Below are positions 1 to 12,415 of a stretch of DNA of 64,000 bases, piece by piece. A program made the translations under genes and the position numbers. This DNA is from Neofusicoccum parvum. Lineage: Eukaryota > Ascomycota > Dothideomycetes > Botryosphaeriales > Botryosphaeriaceae. Position 1 is the first letter of the stretch; each line of letters opens with the position of its first letter. The DNA is taken from contig CP087206.1 in the NCBI GenBank assembly GCA_020912385.1, positions 1,364,001 to 1,428,000 of the forward strand. Direction: 5' to 3'. A model generated the notes under the pieces. The model was not told where the DNA came from, did not search any database, and saw nothing but the letters and a program-made list of their open reading frames with translations.

Positions 1-3000
1 ATATTTGGAAGCATTGCAGTGATGATGAGCTCCAGGGGTCCTTTTTTGGAACACACGTCCTGTCTTTCCTAAGACCTCTATCTCGGAATTCAGACCCAGC
101 GCAACGGCTCGGCGCCCTCGCCGCGCACGCGGGCGCTCCCGATCTCTCTTGCTGACTTCTCAGGGCCGCTGGAGAACCGTGGGCTGGGTTACTGGCGCCG
201 GGCTGAGCACTGCCGTTGGCTGAGGCGGAGCCTAGTAGCGGACGCGACAGCACATCATATAAGCACTAGCCCCCAGTCAAAGCAGGGCTCTCGAGCAGCA
301 GTCGGCAACGAGCCGTTTGGCGAAGCCAGCTACAATTTAACACGGACGAATCAGCGTCGCAATGATAATACTGCCGAAAAGGGGAAATGATTGGTGCAAT
401 TTGGGGTTTATTTTGGCGCATCATCACGGGAGGCAGGGTCATGCCCGCCACGCTGCGGGGCGGATGAGAAGAGCGCGGAGAACACCATCTGTATGGTGCG
501 CACTCTATCTTGAGATTCCAGGCCATGCAAACCACACCTGTTGCTGGCTGCTGTTTGGCCAGCCGTCGAGATGTGGCAACGGCAGGTCCCGCGCACGCGC
601 AGAAGTCAAGTGTGTTTCATGTCCATTATTAGAAGTGGAGTCCACGCGTCTAACGGCGTGGCAGGTAGGGCTGCATGATGCTGTGGACGGCGGGCAGCTA
701 ATGGCTCTCTATCCAACACTGCGATCGTCGTAGATGCGGTCTGTCTGGTGGATGTGACGAGAACGACGATGCCGCATGAAGATGCGCACGATGCCCCCCG
801 GAATGCGAGAGCGAACAGTCAAGTGTTGGCCCCCATCTCCAGGCGCTTGGGCGAGCGAATTCACTGACCGACCGGTTGTTGGGCATAGCCATCGGAGGAT
901 TCGAGACCGCAGCAGCAGTCGTGGCGCCTGTACGGTAGCCCTTGCGTCGTCGGAACAGTGATCTCCGCAGACGATCCTTCAAGGCTATGACCGACATTCT
1001 GATTGATCAGCTCCAGAAGCTGCTCTGCTAAATTTGAACTGCTATGTCATACATCGCGGGCGTCTTAATTTGAAATGCTTCATGGGGGCCACACTGTTGG
1101 CGGCTGGTCATTTGGTCGGTCGAGAGGAAAGCTACAAGTCTTCCTCACAGAGGGAGATGATGCGTCGATTCTGGTGGGTAAGTCCAAGGCCCAGTCGCAC
1201 TTTCGCGTCCGGATGAGCGCTTCCATCCCTCCTGTTCATGATCTTGACTCTTTGAGATGTGTTTTTGACAACCTTTATCTTTCTTTTGATTCTAACGATC
1301 AATATCTCGAAATATTTCTTTTATTTCCGTTCTCTGACAATATTCTATCGCTTTATTCGTCTTGCACCTCTCCAGATTATCTATTCTAGCTGTGGCCTCC
1401 TGTTGCTGTACATTACGAAGCAAACGACGTAGAGTAGCTCAGTCGTTGGCTTGATCCATTTCGTTCTCTCTTCCTGGATATCTTCGAGCTATCGCTGACT
1501 GGTTGTCTCAGAAGCACTCTTTTCAACCGATTCTCAGTCCACGATGCCTCGATTTGACTCGAGTCCTGGTGTCCCCTAGGTCGTCGCATCGACGCCCATT
1601 AAGGAAAGTGGAGAGGTTCACTCAGAGGATCACGCCACGACGACCGACTTCATCCAAGTTTCGCGCATGGCGCTGCGGCCAACTGTGCATGCGAGTTGCT
1701 GCCAAGCAATTCAGCCGCCTCGGGGGATGAAGCCATTGCTGGATACGCGTATACCAAAAATGTTGGGATAGACACTTCAATCCCAAAAGCTTAAGTCTGC
1801 ACGCCCCACCGACAGACTGTTAATTCTCCTTGCGCTAACCGCTCCGGCTACAGGGAAGATGGAGGCAGCAGAACAAAGACGTCGCATGCTGCAAAAGCCT
1901 CACCCGTAGGGAGGCCAGGTTTCGACGAGTCATTGGCGTGTTCTAGGTTCCACGTCTTCAGCCGCGGAGGGATCCTACACGCCGATACAACGTAGGATAC
2001 TCGCCAAGTCCGGAGAAGCAAGGCCCAGAACACCGCTGTCTCCACGACACGGCTCGTTTGCACGCAGTCTGGAGGGACAGCGTCTTGATTGCACGCGGTT
2101 CGTCGCGAGATCACGTTGCAGAAGCGACCTTGGACGTGCACCGGGGTCCCTCGTATTCGCTAGATGACGGAGATGGACTATGTTTGGCAATGCTCGACGC
2201 AGGGTCCTGTGGGTGCAGACATTGCGCGATGGACGCATGGACTGGAGCTGAGGCCGTTGGGCGGGCCTGAAAGGAGCACGGCTTTGGAGTTGCTTCTGCT
2301 CGGACGACCAAGTGTCACGTAGGGTAGCACACGCCGACTTGGCGCGCGCAGAAGTCGGCGGACGCGACGGACGAATGCTTGCCAATGCGAGCGGATTACT
2401 CATTGCTGCTCGATGATGCGCGTATCTGCGCCTGACGTGCTGGAGGGAGGGAAGCGCGCGGCTCATCCAGCCTTACGAGACGTGCGCAGGCTGCCCCTGA
2501 TGGGTGTTGCGCGCTCCCTGTCGGGGGGTCGGGGCCGGCAGGTCGCCTCCACCGCACAGGGACACCAGCATCGACTCGGCGGCGCGGTCGAGTCATTGCT
2601 GCTGTGGAGATGGTATAATCTCGGCAAGTCAGTGGCAGAGCCCCATGCATGCATCGGACGACGCTCGCTTCTGCTCATCAAAACCAAGCAAACCTTCTCG
2701 GGTGACGCAGCAGCGCGCGAGACGGCGCTTCGCATCGGGCAGAGGGGCCAGCTTGGGCGGGCGCGAGACGGGGCGGGGTGGCGGCGTGTGCGACGGGAAG
2801 TCGTGGCCGCAACGTCATCGCATCTGGCGTGCGACGTCCAGCGTCGGCTTCCACAGCATCGCGACGCGCACCGCAGCAGCACGTTCGCCAGGCCGGTCCC
2901 GCACGTGGGCGCGCTCAGTCAGCGTGCGACCCGAGAGCGCGGCAGGCGAGGCCCGTGGAGAGAGGCGCGAAAATCCGTCAGATGCTTGTTTCCCACAGAC

Positions 3001-3297
3001 CGAGCTGCGCGCCTCTGTTTCCGGCGGGTCGACACGACCGTTTGAGCTAGCCAGAGCGAGCAGCGAGGGCTTCCAGGGCTGCGCGTGGCTCGTCTCCCCT
3101 CAACCACCCTCGCTTTCGCATACAGCCAAGCCAGCCGCCCGCGCACCGCGGCCCTGCCCGCAAACGGCGGCTCTCCAGAAAATATCCCCAAGCCGCCTAA
3201 TGCCATGGGTCGGCCGACCCGGCCACCGATCAATCTCCAGCAAACCCGCCCCCAGCCCGCCTCCACACAGCAGGCGCCACGGTGGACAGTGAACAGT

Positions 3298-3325
3298 GGA
3301 CACCGGACACCGGACACCGGACACC
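3298..3325. repeat. Heptamer tandem repeat (GGACACC)x4
   Basis: Four perfect head-to-tail copies of GGACACC. They sit in a run of short repeats that continues with CCAGCG-type units and then a CCCGCG hexamer array at about 3378-3403. No coding role is apparent. Confidence 0.9.
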
Positions 3326-3377
3326 GCGCGCGCTCCAGCGCTCCAGCGCCAGCGCCGCGCCGGCCTGCGCAGAGCGA

Positions 3378-3403
3378 GCCCGCGCCCGCGCCCGCGCCCG
3401 CGC
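3378..3403. repeat. Hexamer tandem repeat (CCCGCG)n
   Basis: About four copies of CCCGCG in the GC-rich gene-free core. Simple sequence repeat with no coding assignment. Confidence 0.85.
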
Positions 3404-5154
3404 ATCCGCCGCCTTCCAGCGTACCCACCGCGTCTGCATGGCGCAAGGAGCCCGAGGGGTCTGGTCCAGTGCCGGATGCAGCCTGCAGCCTGCAGTGCTG
3501 CCTGCCGTAAGGCTGCCCTATCACGCCGCGCCGTCAACCCGACCTTCCACGCGTCCCTGTTGCCTCTTGACCCGGCCCGGCCGCTGCTGCTGCTGCTCCT
3601 GTCGTGGCGGGCCCGAGCCAGACCACGGGTTGCGGGGACCAAGGGACCGCCAGGCCTGCCTGCATTTTGGCCCCCAACTTTTATACACCGGCGCGCCCTG
3701 AGCTGCCCCTCATTTGCCCCTTCGCTTGTTGGTCTCTTTATCGCCCGCCCGTCACTGGAGCAAGAGCTTGGGGAGGCACATTTTTTGTGCAATGCCGCAC
3801 CCTGAGTCCGGCCGGCCGGCCGCCCCCCAGGGCCCCTCATGACCGCGACGGCGAGGCCAGACCAGCCTGCGCGATATTCTGCCCCGTTGCTGCTGTTTCC
3901 GATGTGCAGTAGTGGCAGCAGTTGAGGCCGAACCTGCTTTGTTTTGTCGAGCTTGTCCTCCCGCCCGCCGATATGACCAGTCGCCATGTGGCCCCGCCGG
4001 CTGCTCGAACACGGCCAGCCATTGGCGGAAAGACACGATTTTCTTCAGCTCTGGACGCCAGGTCTAAACAGGTGAGCAGCAATTAGCAGCGCCAGCAGTG
4101 CCAGCAGTGCCAGCGCCCGTGTGGCCAATTTGCCGACAAGCGTGCACGCCCGGCATGCCCACACTCCACCCACTCACAGCCGCCCAACAGTTTCCGGAGC
4201 CCGTTCCCGGCGCGCGCTCGTGTGCGGTGTTGCACACCCCCAGCCTGCACGCCGTGGCACCAGTTCCAGAGTCGCAGCCGCATCAGGTGCGCCGCCGGCC
4301 ATCCACACTCACCATTCGCTCTTGTCCATACCGCACCTGAGACCTCGAGCCTGAGACACATTTCTCCGTCGCGGCAGCTGGACGCTCAGGCGTTCCGCGC
4401 TCCCCTCTTTTTCCCTCGTACGATCGCTGCCACGACGCCTTGCTGCCTGGCGACCACGACCCGCTCCACGCCGGCTTGCCGTCTTGTCAACCGGCCCAAG
4501 AGGCTCAACTACTGACGCAAGCAGTAATTGCAGGGACGCCGCCAAGCCACTGCACTCCACCGGTAGCTTGCACATGCCCGATGGCAAGGGACTCCGCTGG
4601 ATCGCGAGCAAAGCCGCCAGCCCCCGGCGATGGCGCGCATGCGGCATGTGCCAGAACGCCAGAGGGGCGCGCGCGCGCGGGCGGGCGGGCGTCGCCTGCC
4701 AGCCCCAAGCCATGTCATGCACAGGGCGCGCGCAGTTGCAACAGCAGGATTGATGCAGCCTCAAACCTAGCCTTGCCGTCCGGCGCTCAGTATTCTTCCG
4801 AACGCGGAAGTGGGTTGGGGACCAGGCCGAAGCTGTCCACAGGTATACGCCAACTCGGGCCTGCCGATGCAACTCGCGCTAGACACCGGCTGCAGCGTTC
4901 CTCAGTATGCACAGGCAATCGTGCGGGCCTGGCTGTGGGTGCGCAGCACCTGCAGAAACAAAGGGACGCATGTGCTGCGGCCTCGAGCAAAAGGATGCAG
5001 CGCGCTGCGGGGCGGGCAACGACGTTGGCTGTTGGCGGCGGTGGAGGCTTGGACACCTGCGCCAGGCCCCGGGCCAGCAGCCAGCTCCACCACTGGCCGG
5101 CCGGCCTGGCTGTTGTTTTCCGGTGGCTCGAACGCACGCAGCAAGGGCTGCCAG

Positions 5155-5231
5155 GCAGCAGCAGCGGCGGCAGCAGCAGCAGCGGGGCGAGCAATTTCCC
5201 GGTGCCGGCGGCGGCGGCGTCGTCGTCGTCT
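5155..5231. repeat. CAG/CGG/CGT trinucleotide repeat tract
   Basis: An interrupted CAG and CGG trinucleotide run is followed by GGC and then CGT units. Such tracts can encode poly-Q, poly-A or poly-R, but no supported gene overlaps this one, so I list it as simple sequence. Confidence 0.85.
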
Positions 5232-7647
5232 ATCTACACATCTGGTGATGTTGCTTGCATTTCCTAATGCGCCTGACGAAAACGGTTCATCTATCGCCCG
5301 GCTAGCCGCACCGGCGAATAACGCCATGTACGGATCTGCGTACAGGTACGTATCATGTAGGTGAGTCGGCAGGCTGCTTAGGGCTGGCCAGCTGGCTCTC
5401 TTGGGCTCCTGGTCTCTTCCCCCGTCCCTGGCTGAGCTGGGCGACTGCGGCTGAAAAGCGAATGGATAAAAAAGTCCAAGTCGCACGGGTTGCAGGAGAC
5501 AACACACACGTTGCACGGGGCCGGAGTATAGCGAGTGCTCCGCTACGGTGGCTGTGATGCGATGGGGAAAGGAACGCGTGCAGTCGTGCTGTTGGTTTGG
5601 GGCTGGTGCGACGCCCCACGGCACGGCGCGCGCGCGCCTTTGCGGACTGGAGCGACGTACACCTACGTAGGTGTCGCAGGGCACACTCCGCACGTCGTCT
5701 CGGTCGAGGTCGGTGGGCTCGTTGCAGGGCACGACGGCGCGGGTCTGGCGGAGGTAAGGCGCAAAAGCCAGCGGAGTTAGCGGTGGTGGGCTGCTTCTCT
5801 GGTCGGGGGATCTCATGTGGCCGCTTCGCCGGCCGGCGCACAGTGGACGACGGCGGCGGCGGAGGAGGATCTGCGACTGCAGCAGCGCTCCTGGCCATGT
5901 CGCGGAGCCAAGGCAGCCGCGACATGTGTGTCCTGTCTGTCGTCACCGCGGCGGCGCTTTGCGGGCTGTGTCGCTGCCAAACGCCCAGGTCCGCGCAGCC
6001 CACGACACTTTGCATGCCCTTCTGCGTCGTTGCGTGTCGTCGTGGTCGCTGCGTGGCTGGGCAGCGCCGGCCGGCTCGCTGTGCTTGCCTTAGTCTGCAT
6101 AGCAGCAGAGCCTGCCTGTGCTAGATCCTGCCCTAGACTTAAGCCTCCCCCCTGCGACTCGTCCCTCCACCACCGCCTCTTCCGTCCTTGCTGGCCGCTG
6201 GCCGCTGTCCGCCCGCCTTCCCGCCTTCCCGCGCGGCCTGGTGCGGTGCTTAGGAATCACGGCCGGATTATGGAAGCAGCCCGCGCTCGCCCTGGCATTA
6301 TCTGCGATCCGCGGCCGAAACAGGGTGGCCGTCACAGTCACACGCCTCTAAAAGCGAGCCTGCTTGGTCAGTAGCCAGAAGGTCAGACGAGATATGGGAG
6401 CGGTGGCTTGGGGTTGGCCCGGTGGCGGCCTGGTCCGTCCGGGGTTAAGATTGGGGGCCATGTACCGTGCGGGCGCGCGGACACGGGCTCGGGGCACGGG
6501 GCACGGGGCCAGAAACGGCAGCGTGCTCGCAAGAGCTGCTAAGTAGCAGCATCCCGAACCGCTGCTGCCAAACTAGCCGGCCTAGAGTACTTCGACTAGA
6601 TTAAAGCAATCCGCGGTGCGGAATCCTTTATCTCGCTGCCTGTCGGGCTGCCCGACACTAGCCTTCGTGCTCTTGTCCTCGCGATGCTTGCTCATACGCG
6701 TCGCTCTGGTAATTGATCTCGCCATCATGGATCTGCGTATCTGGGGTCCTTAGCTCCTGGCGCCGGTCTTTTTCGCCCCCCGCTCCACACCTTGTTTCAA
6801 AAGCTTTGGGCTTTGCTTTTTGGTCTCTTGAGCGGTGACTTTTCGGAAACATTGCTCATCATGATCAAGCAACGCCGAATTCCGACCCAGATTTGGAAGC
6901 AATCGACCCGGAAGAAGGAGGTGTCTCTGGTCCTTTTTCCCGGCCGTGATGTCTGGGATCCTTGTGCGATATGCATGGCGCTTCTATGGCTGAGGAATTC
7001 TGTGGGTCTGGCGCTTTCGCGCGTAAATTTTGACGCGGAATGGGTAAGCTCGGGAGAATTCGATCCCGCTTTCTTGTGCTCAGTTGCAGGACGTTGTCTG
7101 AATCAATCCTCCAAGTGAATTCGCGGCTTTCTTCAGTGTACTTTCGTGCTCGGATAGACGCTTCAATTTCCCTGTGGATGTGTCTGTTTCGAACAAATCA
7201 GAATCAACGGATTGCAAATATGCTACAAGCTGCTTGAACTTATGAAATCATGTCTTTCTCTGTGAATCGTCTCTTGCTATAATATGAAGACGATTAACGC
7301 GGTGAAATATCACTCAGAGTCCAGAAACGCCTTCGAAGCTTCGGTTTCCAGGCATGCTCCTCAAATACAAAGACATGCTTCGGAAGCGAGGCCGTGGACA
7401 TCGGTCTACGATTCTTCTCCGGTATCACCATGATGTCATACGTCGTGATGTTTAGAAGTGAACTGGAGTTGGTGAATTGGGCTGGGTACTTTGCTTGTAG
7501 AACAACCCCGCACCTTTGGTGCCTAATTCCATGCGGCCCTCATTCCACTGTTTCGTGTTCGTCCAGGCAACAGTCGTCCATGGTTTTGTCGTATTTAAAG
7601 CTTGTGATCCGCGGTCGTTGCTCTGTAAGCTCACCAAGTCTACAGCC

Positions 7648-10626
7648 ATGCGAGGTTGTTACTGCGCTGGGTGCGGGGGCCCTGTGTATGGCGAGCCGGA
7701 CATCGACACCCGGCCGTGCAAGGCTCGATTTCGGGGCTCGCTGGTAGCAACGGCCGTCAACCCCGTATACTATGACTTGGAGCCACTTACCCCAGCGGAT
7801 GTCGACTGGGTAAAATTGGTCCTTGGGATCGGGTGGAATGCCAACGCCGACGGTGATAGCCAGTGTGTTTCTCCCTCCCGATCACCACATGGTCTATGGA
7901 TAATTGCTCGTCTAATCCAGTGCTTTTATCACAGGAGTGGGAGACATGGGAGGCCATGAATCTGTAAGTGCTGTGGGATCGATCGCGGCCCTGTTGCCCG
8001 GGGACTTACTGTAGATGATACGAATAGGTTTATTTCTACCTGCACGAAGGCGATGGTCTGTAGAGGAGCCAAATGCCTCAAAATCAGTCTTGACGGATTT
8101 TTGTAGACCCAAACATCCCCGATGAAGACGAGGACGATGAGCAAGATGGGGAATACGTGTGGTGTGTGCCCTATGTGCTCCGATGCTGCTTCGAAATGCT
8201 CATGCTCCACTGCAGTTACTTCGGGAGCTACACTGACTTTTGCCCCGAGAAGACCGTATTCCCGCTCCATCCATGCTGCATGGAAATACTGCTAAAGGTA
8301 CTCACTGGTACGACTGACAGCAACAACGTCAACAAAGACATCCTATTCAAGGCTATGGTCAGGACCACTGGGGGTCAATATTCGAAGCGGCTGGGCCTTT
8401 ACTATGGCGACCCAGACCCTAAAGATGAGGAATTCTGGGAGGATAAACCCGGCCTGGAGGTGCAGCAGCCCCTGAAGGACGTTTGATCTTGCCCTAACGA
8501 GAATATTTCCAGATTTTTTACACAAATCCTGTTCCTGACCCCGGACTCTCTTCCTTCCTACAGAACGCCATCGCGCGCGAAGACTTCAAGTATCCAAAGC
8601 CAAAAGTAAACACGAAAGGCCATGGCCCTTTCTCCAAACTGCCATATGACGTTCTACACACAATAATTCCGCTACTCCCTCTCAAATCTATCACAGCACT
8701 TCTCAAAGCATCATCGGCCACCTACCAGGCAACAGCAGACTCTGCTCTTCTGTGGAAACAGGTAATCAAATGGAAGATGCCGTGGTTCCAAGAGGCCCAG
8801 GATCTGACCGACGGGGAATTGCTGCAGCAGAAGGATACGATGGATTTGCTCTTGTGGTTAGATGACATGACAACAGGACAACTGTTTATGGAGGGACCAT
8901 TCATGAGCATTGCCAACCGGCGTCGTATCTGGGGTATCTGTGAACAGCTCAAAAATGAGTACGACACGTTGATGGCTTTGCTGGAGCAGAGACCTTTGCC
9001 GGAGCATGTCTTTCACGCCGAGATCATGAGATTTTCGTTCCAAACTTCGGCTTTCGTAGGCTTTGCTGCACTGGAGCAAGACCCTTTGGTTCAACAAGAG
9101 TGCTTTCTGGATGACTTCTCCAAGGAAGAATTCATATTTGAGGCATATTGGGATGTCGAGGGCTCCCTCATTGGACTGCGGCTGGAATTAGCTGGCGATG
9201 AAAGAGTTTGGCGGAACAGGAGCGGTAAAGAGGCTAGCAGGAGAGACAATGTAAAGATCGAAAGCCATGATTTGATCTCATGCCTTGTGTTCCACGTTCC
9301 GCAGGTGGATCTTCTCCTGATGGCTCACAGGCGACTGGAGTCTTGGCCAGCACACTGGCCGTACCCACAGGTCGAAGGCGAAAAGGCAAAATCATTACCT
9401 AAGACAGCGACAAAGGGCATCACTGTAAGTCATGCATCTTTTGCTCATGTGATCACAGACACCTAAAATCCTGTCAGGTTATTTGCCGCTCTGGGAGGAA
9501 AGAAGAACTAGGCAACACGGATCCCAGCTTTCTCAAGCATCCTATGCTCATACAAGAAGGACACACAATCATTGGTGTCAGAGCTGAGGAACCGGTACGG
9601 GTCCTGTCTACTGTCATAGCTGCACCATTGCTGATTGCCCAAACTTCCAAAGGGGAACGGTCATATCTCCCGTCTCTGGCTACGAACACTTCCAATTGTC
9701 CCCGAAACTTCGGCGCGGGATTACGTGCTAGCATATCCATTTGATGCGCCTGGTGGACGCACCCGTGATAGAGATGGCGGCCTGCCAGACTACGAACTAA
9801 GTGAACTCCAGTTCGGCCAGAAACAGATCATGTGGAAGGGCGATCTCAGCCAACGCTTTCACGGTATGCCCATTTGGGAGAACAAGTCCCTCAATTTACA
9901 CTTCACAGAGAACCATCCAGGCATGATACCTCACGAGCCATTGCTGTGGGCATCAAACCGCACAGATCTGCGCTATATCAAGCGCATCTCCGGCCGCGTT
10001 GCCATGACATCACCTTCAACTGCTTCAAGCGGCGCCGAGTCTGAGCAAAAACTTGAGAAGGAGCTCATCGGTATGAGTGTTGAGTATGTTGACGACTGCA
10101 ATAAACGAATGCGGTTTATCGGTGTGGATCAGCGGCTAAGAACCGGCCAAGAAGGTGTGAAGCCGAATTGGAAAGAAGACGGGGTGTTTCATTTCGACAT
10201 CGATGGACCTGGTGGTGAAATAGTGACAGAGATAAACCATTTGACAATGCGCTCAAGCAATAGCATCAGCCTACAGGTAAATATATAATCCTTCTCGTTC
10301 TCCAGGTTGATTCTCTTCACAAGTTCGCCGCTGACTGGGTCCAGCTTCGAACCAATCGTGGCAGAGAGATGACCTTTGGGCCGGATTGGAGTGCAGGCGA
10401 GTTGTATCGCGACTTCCGGGCTCAGGAAGAACACGCCATTGTCGGAATAGCCCTATCATTCGTTGCCAGGAGCGGGTATGATGAGTCATCGAAGACCTAT
10501 GTGAGCTTCAGAAATGCGTACCGTGCCGAAAGCGCCCAGAGACAGAAACTGACACTGCCGTGTTTAGGGTCATCTGAAAGCCTGCAACATGCATCCATTG
10601 ACCATGGCTTGTTCAGAGCTAAGTAG
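7648..10626 (+). CDS. F-box domain protein (multi-exon)
   Basis: Likely a substrate-receptor subunit of an SCF ubiquitin ligase; the substrate is unknown. The N-terminus starts MRGCYCAGCGG with paired cysteines, and a middle exon carries HPCCMEILLKV (about 8270-8300), a pattern I recall from fungal F-box proteins of this layout. The F-box itself is at about 8630-8760 (FSKLPYDVLHTIIPLL then SITALLKAS and LLWKQVI). A long C-terminal region follows. At least six introns are needed: short exons around 7935-7964 (WETWEAMN) and 8028-8060 (YFYLHEGDG) precede the main exons, and a late GT-AG intron starts after 10275. The ATG at 7648 is the first in frame with the cysteine-rich start. The product is solid at the F-box level; exact exon edges in the first 900 bases are approximate. 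Confidence 0.75.
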
Positions 10627-10826
10627 GTGGGAAGGAGAGCAGGGTAAGTGGATGAAATGATTGGCTTGTGTGAATACCGGGAAATAAAGCGCATAGCAAG
10701 GTCAAATATTTATTTCAACTAGAATTACTCGTTACGTGCTTGTCTGCATTTCCGTATCTTTCAATGTACAGCCCTCTTGTTATGTGCATGCCGTTGATCA
10801 ACCATCAGAACAGAACCGAACCCACC

Positions 10827-11633
10827 TCATGGTCCTGAATTTCTCTCATTCCAGGTCCTGTCAAAGACGGAAAGGCTCCGCTGGGCGGTAGGAACGACGT
10901 CCAGGGCCTTGATGGACACGGACTCTTTCTGGGCAAGCATGAAGGCGGCGGCGTCGGCAACCTCTTCCGCAGCCAACGGCTCGTATCCCTGCACAAAGCC
11001 GTCGTACATGTCCTTGTCGTAGCCGACCCTCTGCTCGTGGAAGTTGGTGGCGACAACGCCTGGGCGTACGGCGAGCACCTTGATGTTGGTCTCAACCAGC
11101 TCGGTGCGCAGGGCGTTGGTGAAGCCCTCCTGGGCGGCCTTGCTGGCGTGATAAACGGCCTCTCCGGGGAATGGAGGCACCTCGAGAGCGGTCACGGAGG
11201 TGACGTTGAGGATGGTCCCGCGAGCGCGGGCGCGCATGCCGCCGGTGTTCAGGACGGCGTAGGTGGCGAACATGAGGCCGTTGATGTTGGTGCTGGTCAT
11301 GGTAACGATGTCCGAGAGCTTGAGGTCCGGGAATGCGTTCGGAGCGCCCAGTGCGAGGCCGGCGTTGTTGATGAGGATGTCGATGGGTCCAAGCTCCTGC
11401 ACAACGCTCCTGACAGCCGCTTCGAGATGGTCGTGGCTGGTGATGTCGACGGCGTGGATGACGACCTTGGTGTTGTTGGATTTGCGGATGTGGTCCCGCA
11501 GCTGGGCCAGTTTGTCCTCCGAGCGGGCGAAGAGGATCAGGTTGGCGTTTTCTTTGGCGAGGCGCCGTGCCATGGCAGCGCCGATGCCCATTGAGGCACC
11601 CGTGATGAGGACATTCTTCTCGGAGAGGGACAT
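10827..11633 (-). CDS. Short-chain dehydrogenase/reductase, classical, single exon
   Basis: A 268-residue NAD(P)-dependent oxidoreductase without an intron. The cofactor glycine motif TGASMGIG is at residues 11-18, NNAG at 89-92, the catalytic Ser at about 146 (NVTSVT), and YHASK gives Tyr161 and Lys165. Length and motif spacing are those of the YdfG / serine 3-dehydrogenase-like group, which acts on small hydroxy acids and aldehydes; the arginine in FARSED (residues 35-40) after beta-2 suggests NADP preference. The substrate cannot be read from sequence. Neighbours are the F-box gene, whose end it faces, and the arginase-like gene on the same strand. No signal peptide, so probably cytosolic. 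Confidence 0.9.
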   Translation of the reverse strand: MSLSEKNVLITGASMGIGAAMARRLAKENANLILFARSEDKLAQLRDHIRKSNNTKVVIHAVDITSHDHLEAAVRSVVQELGPIDILINNAGLALGAPNAFPDLKLSDIVTMTSTNINGLMFATYAVLNTGGMRARARGTILNVTSVTALEVPPFPGEAVYHASKAAQEGFTNALRTELVETNIKVLAVRPGVVATNFHEQRVGYDKDMYDGFVQGYEPLAAEEVADAAAFMLAQKESVSIKALDVVPTAQRSLSVFDRTWNERNSGP

Positions 11634-12415
11634 GTTTGCTCGGCGGGGTCACTGGCCTTGACAAGGAGCTCGATTTTGAGTGATCGTTGGCAACTGGCTG
11701 TATCGTCCAGATCCCCTCAATATATCGGCCAGGTTCCGGGCAGAGTTGTGGGTACATCGCTGGGCAACGCATTACTAAGCGAAGCTGCATGACCTCACTG
11801 AGGGTGGATCTCCTGCCCTCCCATACGAGTGGTCGTACCAGGACTGGGCAAGTGGCGTTGCGTGTCCCGACCAACGGGCCGACGCGGGCGATGCCTAATC
11901 CTTCCTGTTTCGAGACTACCGCCGGAATTAAGCCCTTGCAAATGTTTTCACGCCATGGCCTTAGGCGTAACCCCGTAAGCCCCGCTCGACAGACATGCTT
12001 ACCGCCTTCAGCTTCATACCTGCCCTCCGCCGTATTGCATTTTGATCAGGTTGTGCGCCAATTGGACGATGCGCCGCCCACGACACTGCCCGCAAAAGGG
12101 CCGTGTTCTCCTGGGTTGAGATCAAGCATGGTATTTCCCTCTATGAAAATGAAATCATCCTTGCGCATCCAATGCTACACCATGGCTGCTTGGCCTGGCA
12201 AGTTCTATTGTTGTCATTGCAACACATCCTTGTTTTGTCGACCCTCTGGTTTGTTTCCTTCTCGAAAACCTCCGGCCTCTATCTTTGCAACGGAGATACA
12301 GCTTGAGGTCTTGCTCATTGCACTCCTGTTAGCCATAAGCCCGAATTCATGCCTTGTCTCCCACAAACGAAGGGGGCGACATCGAGACAGCAAGAAAATG
12401 ATCTTTTTATCTCGT
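11634..12415. other. Intergenic, SDR promoter side
   Basis: About 780 bp upstream of the SDR and downstream of the arginase-like gene. A weak plus-strand open frame crosses it but shows no family resemblance. No RNA gene or repeat seen. Confidence 0.5.

Larger units (their letters stand above)
1..7647. other. Long gene-free stretch with GC-rich repeat-laden core
   Basis: I find no coding region I can support here. The flanks (about 1000-1450 and 6800-7400) are AT-richer with pyrimidine tracts. The core (about 2.4-6.5 kb) is very GC-rich, and its many overlapping open frames on both strands are arginine-, alanine- and proline-rich, as chance frames in GC-rich DNA are. None shows a recognisable domain or a consistent splice pattern. 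It may contain a long promoter or an untranslated transcript for a gene outside the window or for the F-box gene, but nothing in the sequence proves that. Confidence 0.6.

Noticed and set aside
1430..1475. tRNA A-box-like sequence GTAGCTCAGTCGTTGG
   Set aside because: No B box and no closing acceptor stem follow.
2413..3987. Several long overlapping open frames on both strands
   Set aside because: They lie in very GC-rich DNA, encode Arg/Ala/Pro-rich sequence, overlap each other on both strands and show no domain or splice logic.
4440..6374. Long open frames on both strands around 4.4-6.4 kb
   Set aside because: Same GC-rich, low-complexity character; poly-Ala, poly-Arg or poly-Ser according to frame, so they come from CAG/CGG repeats rather than a gene.
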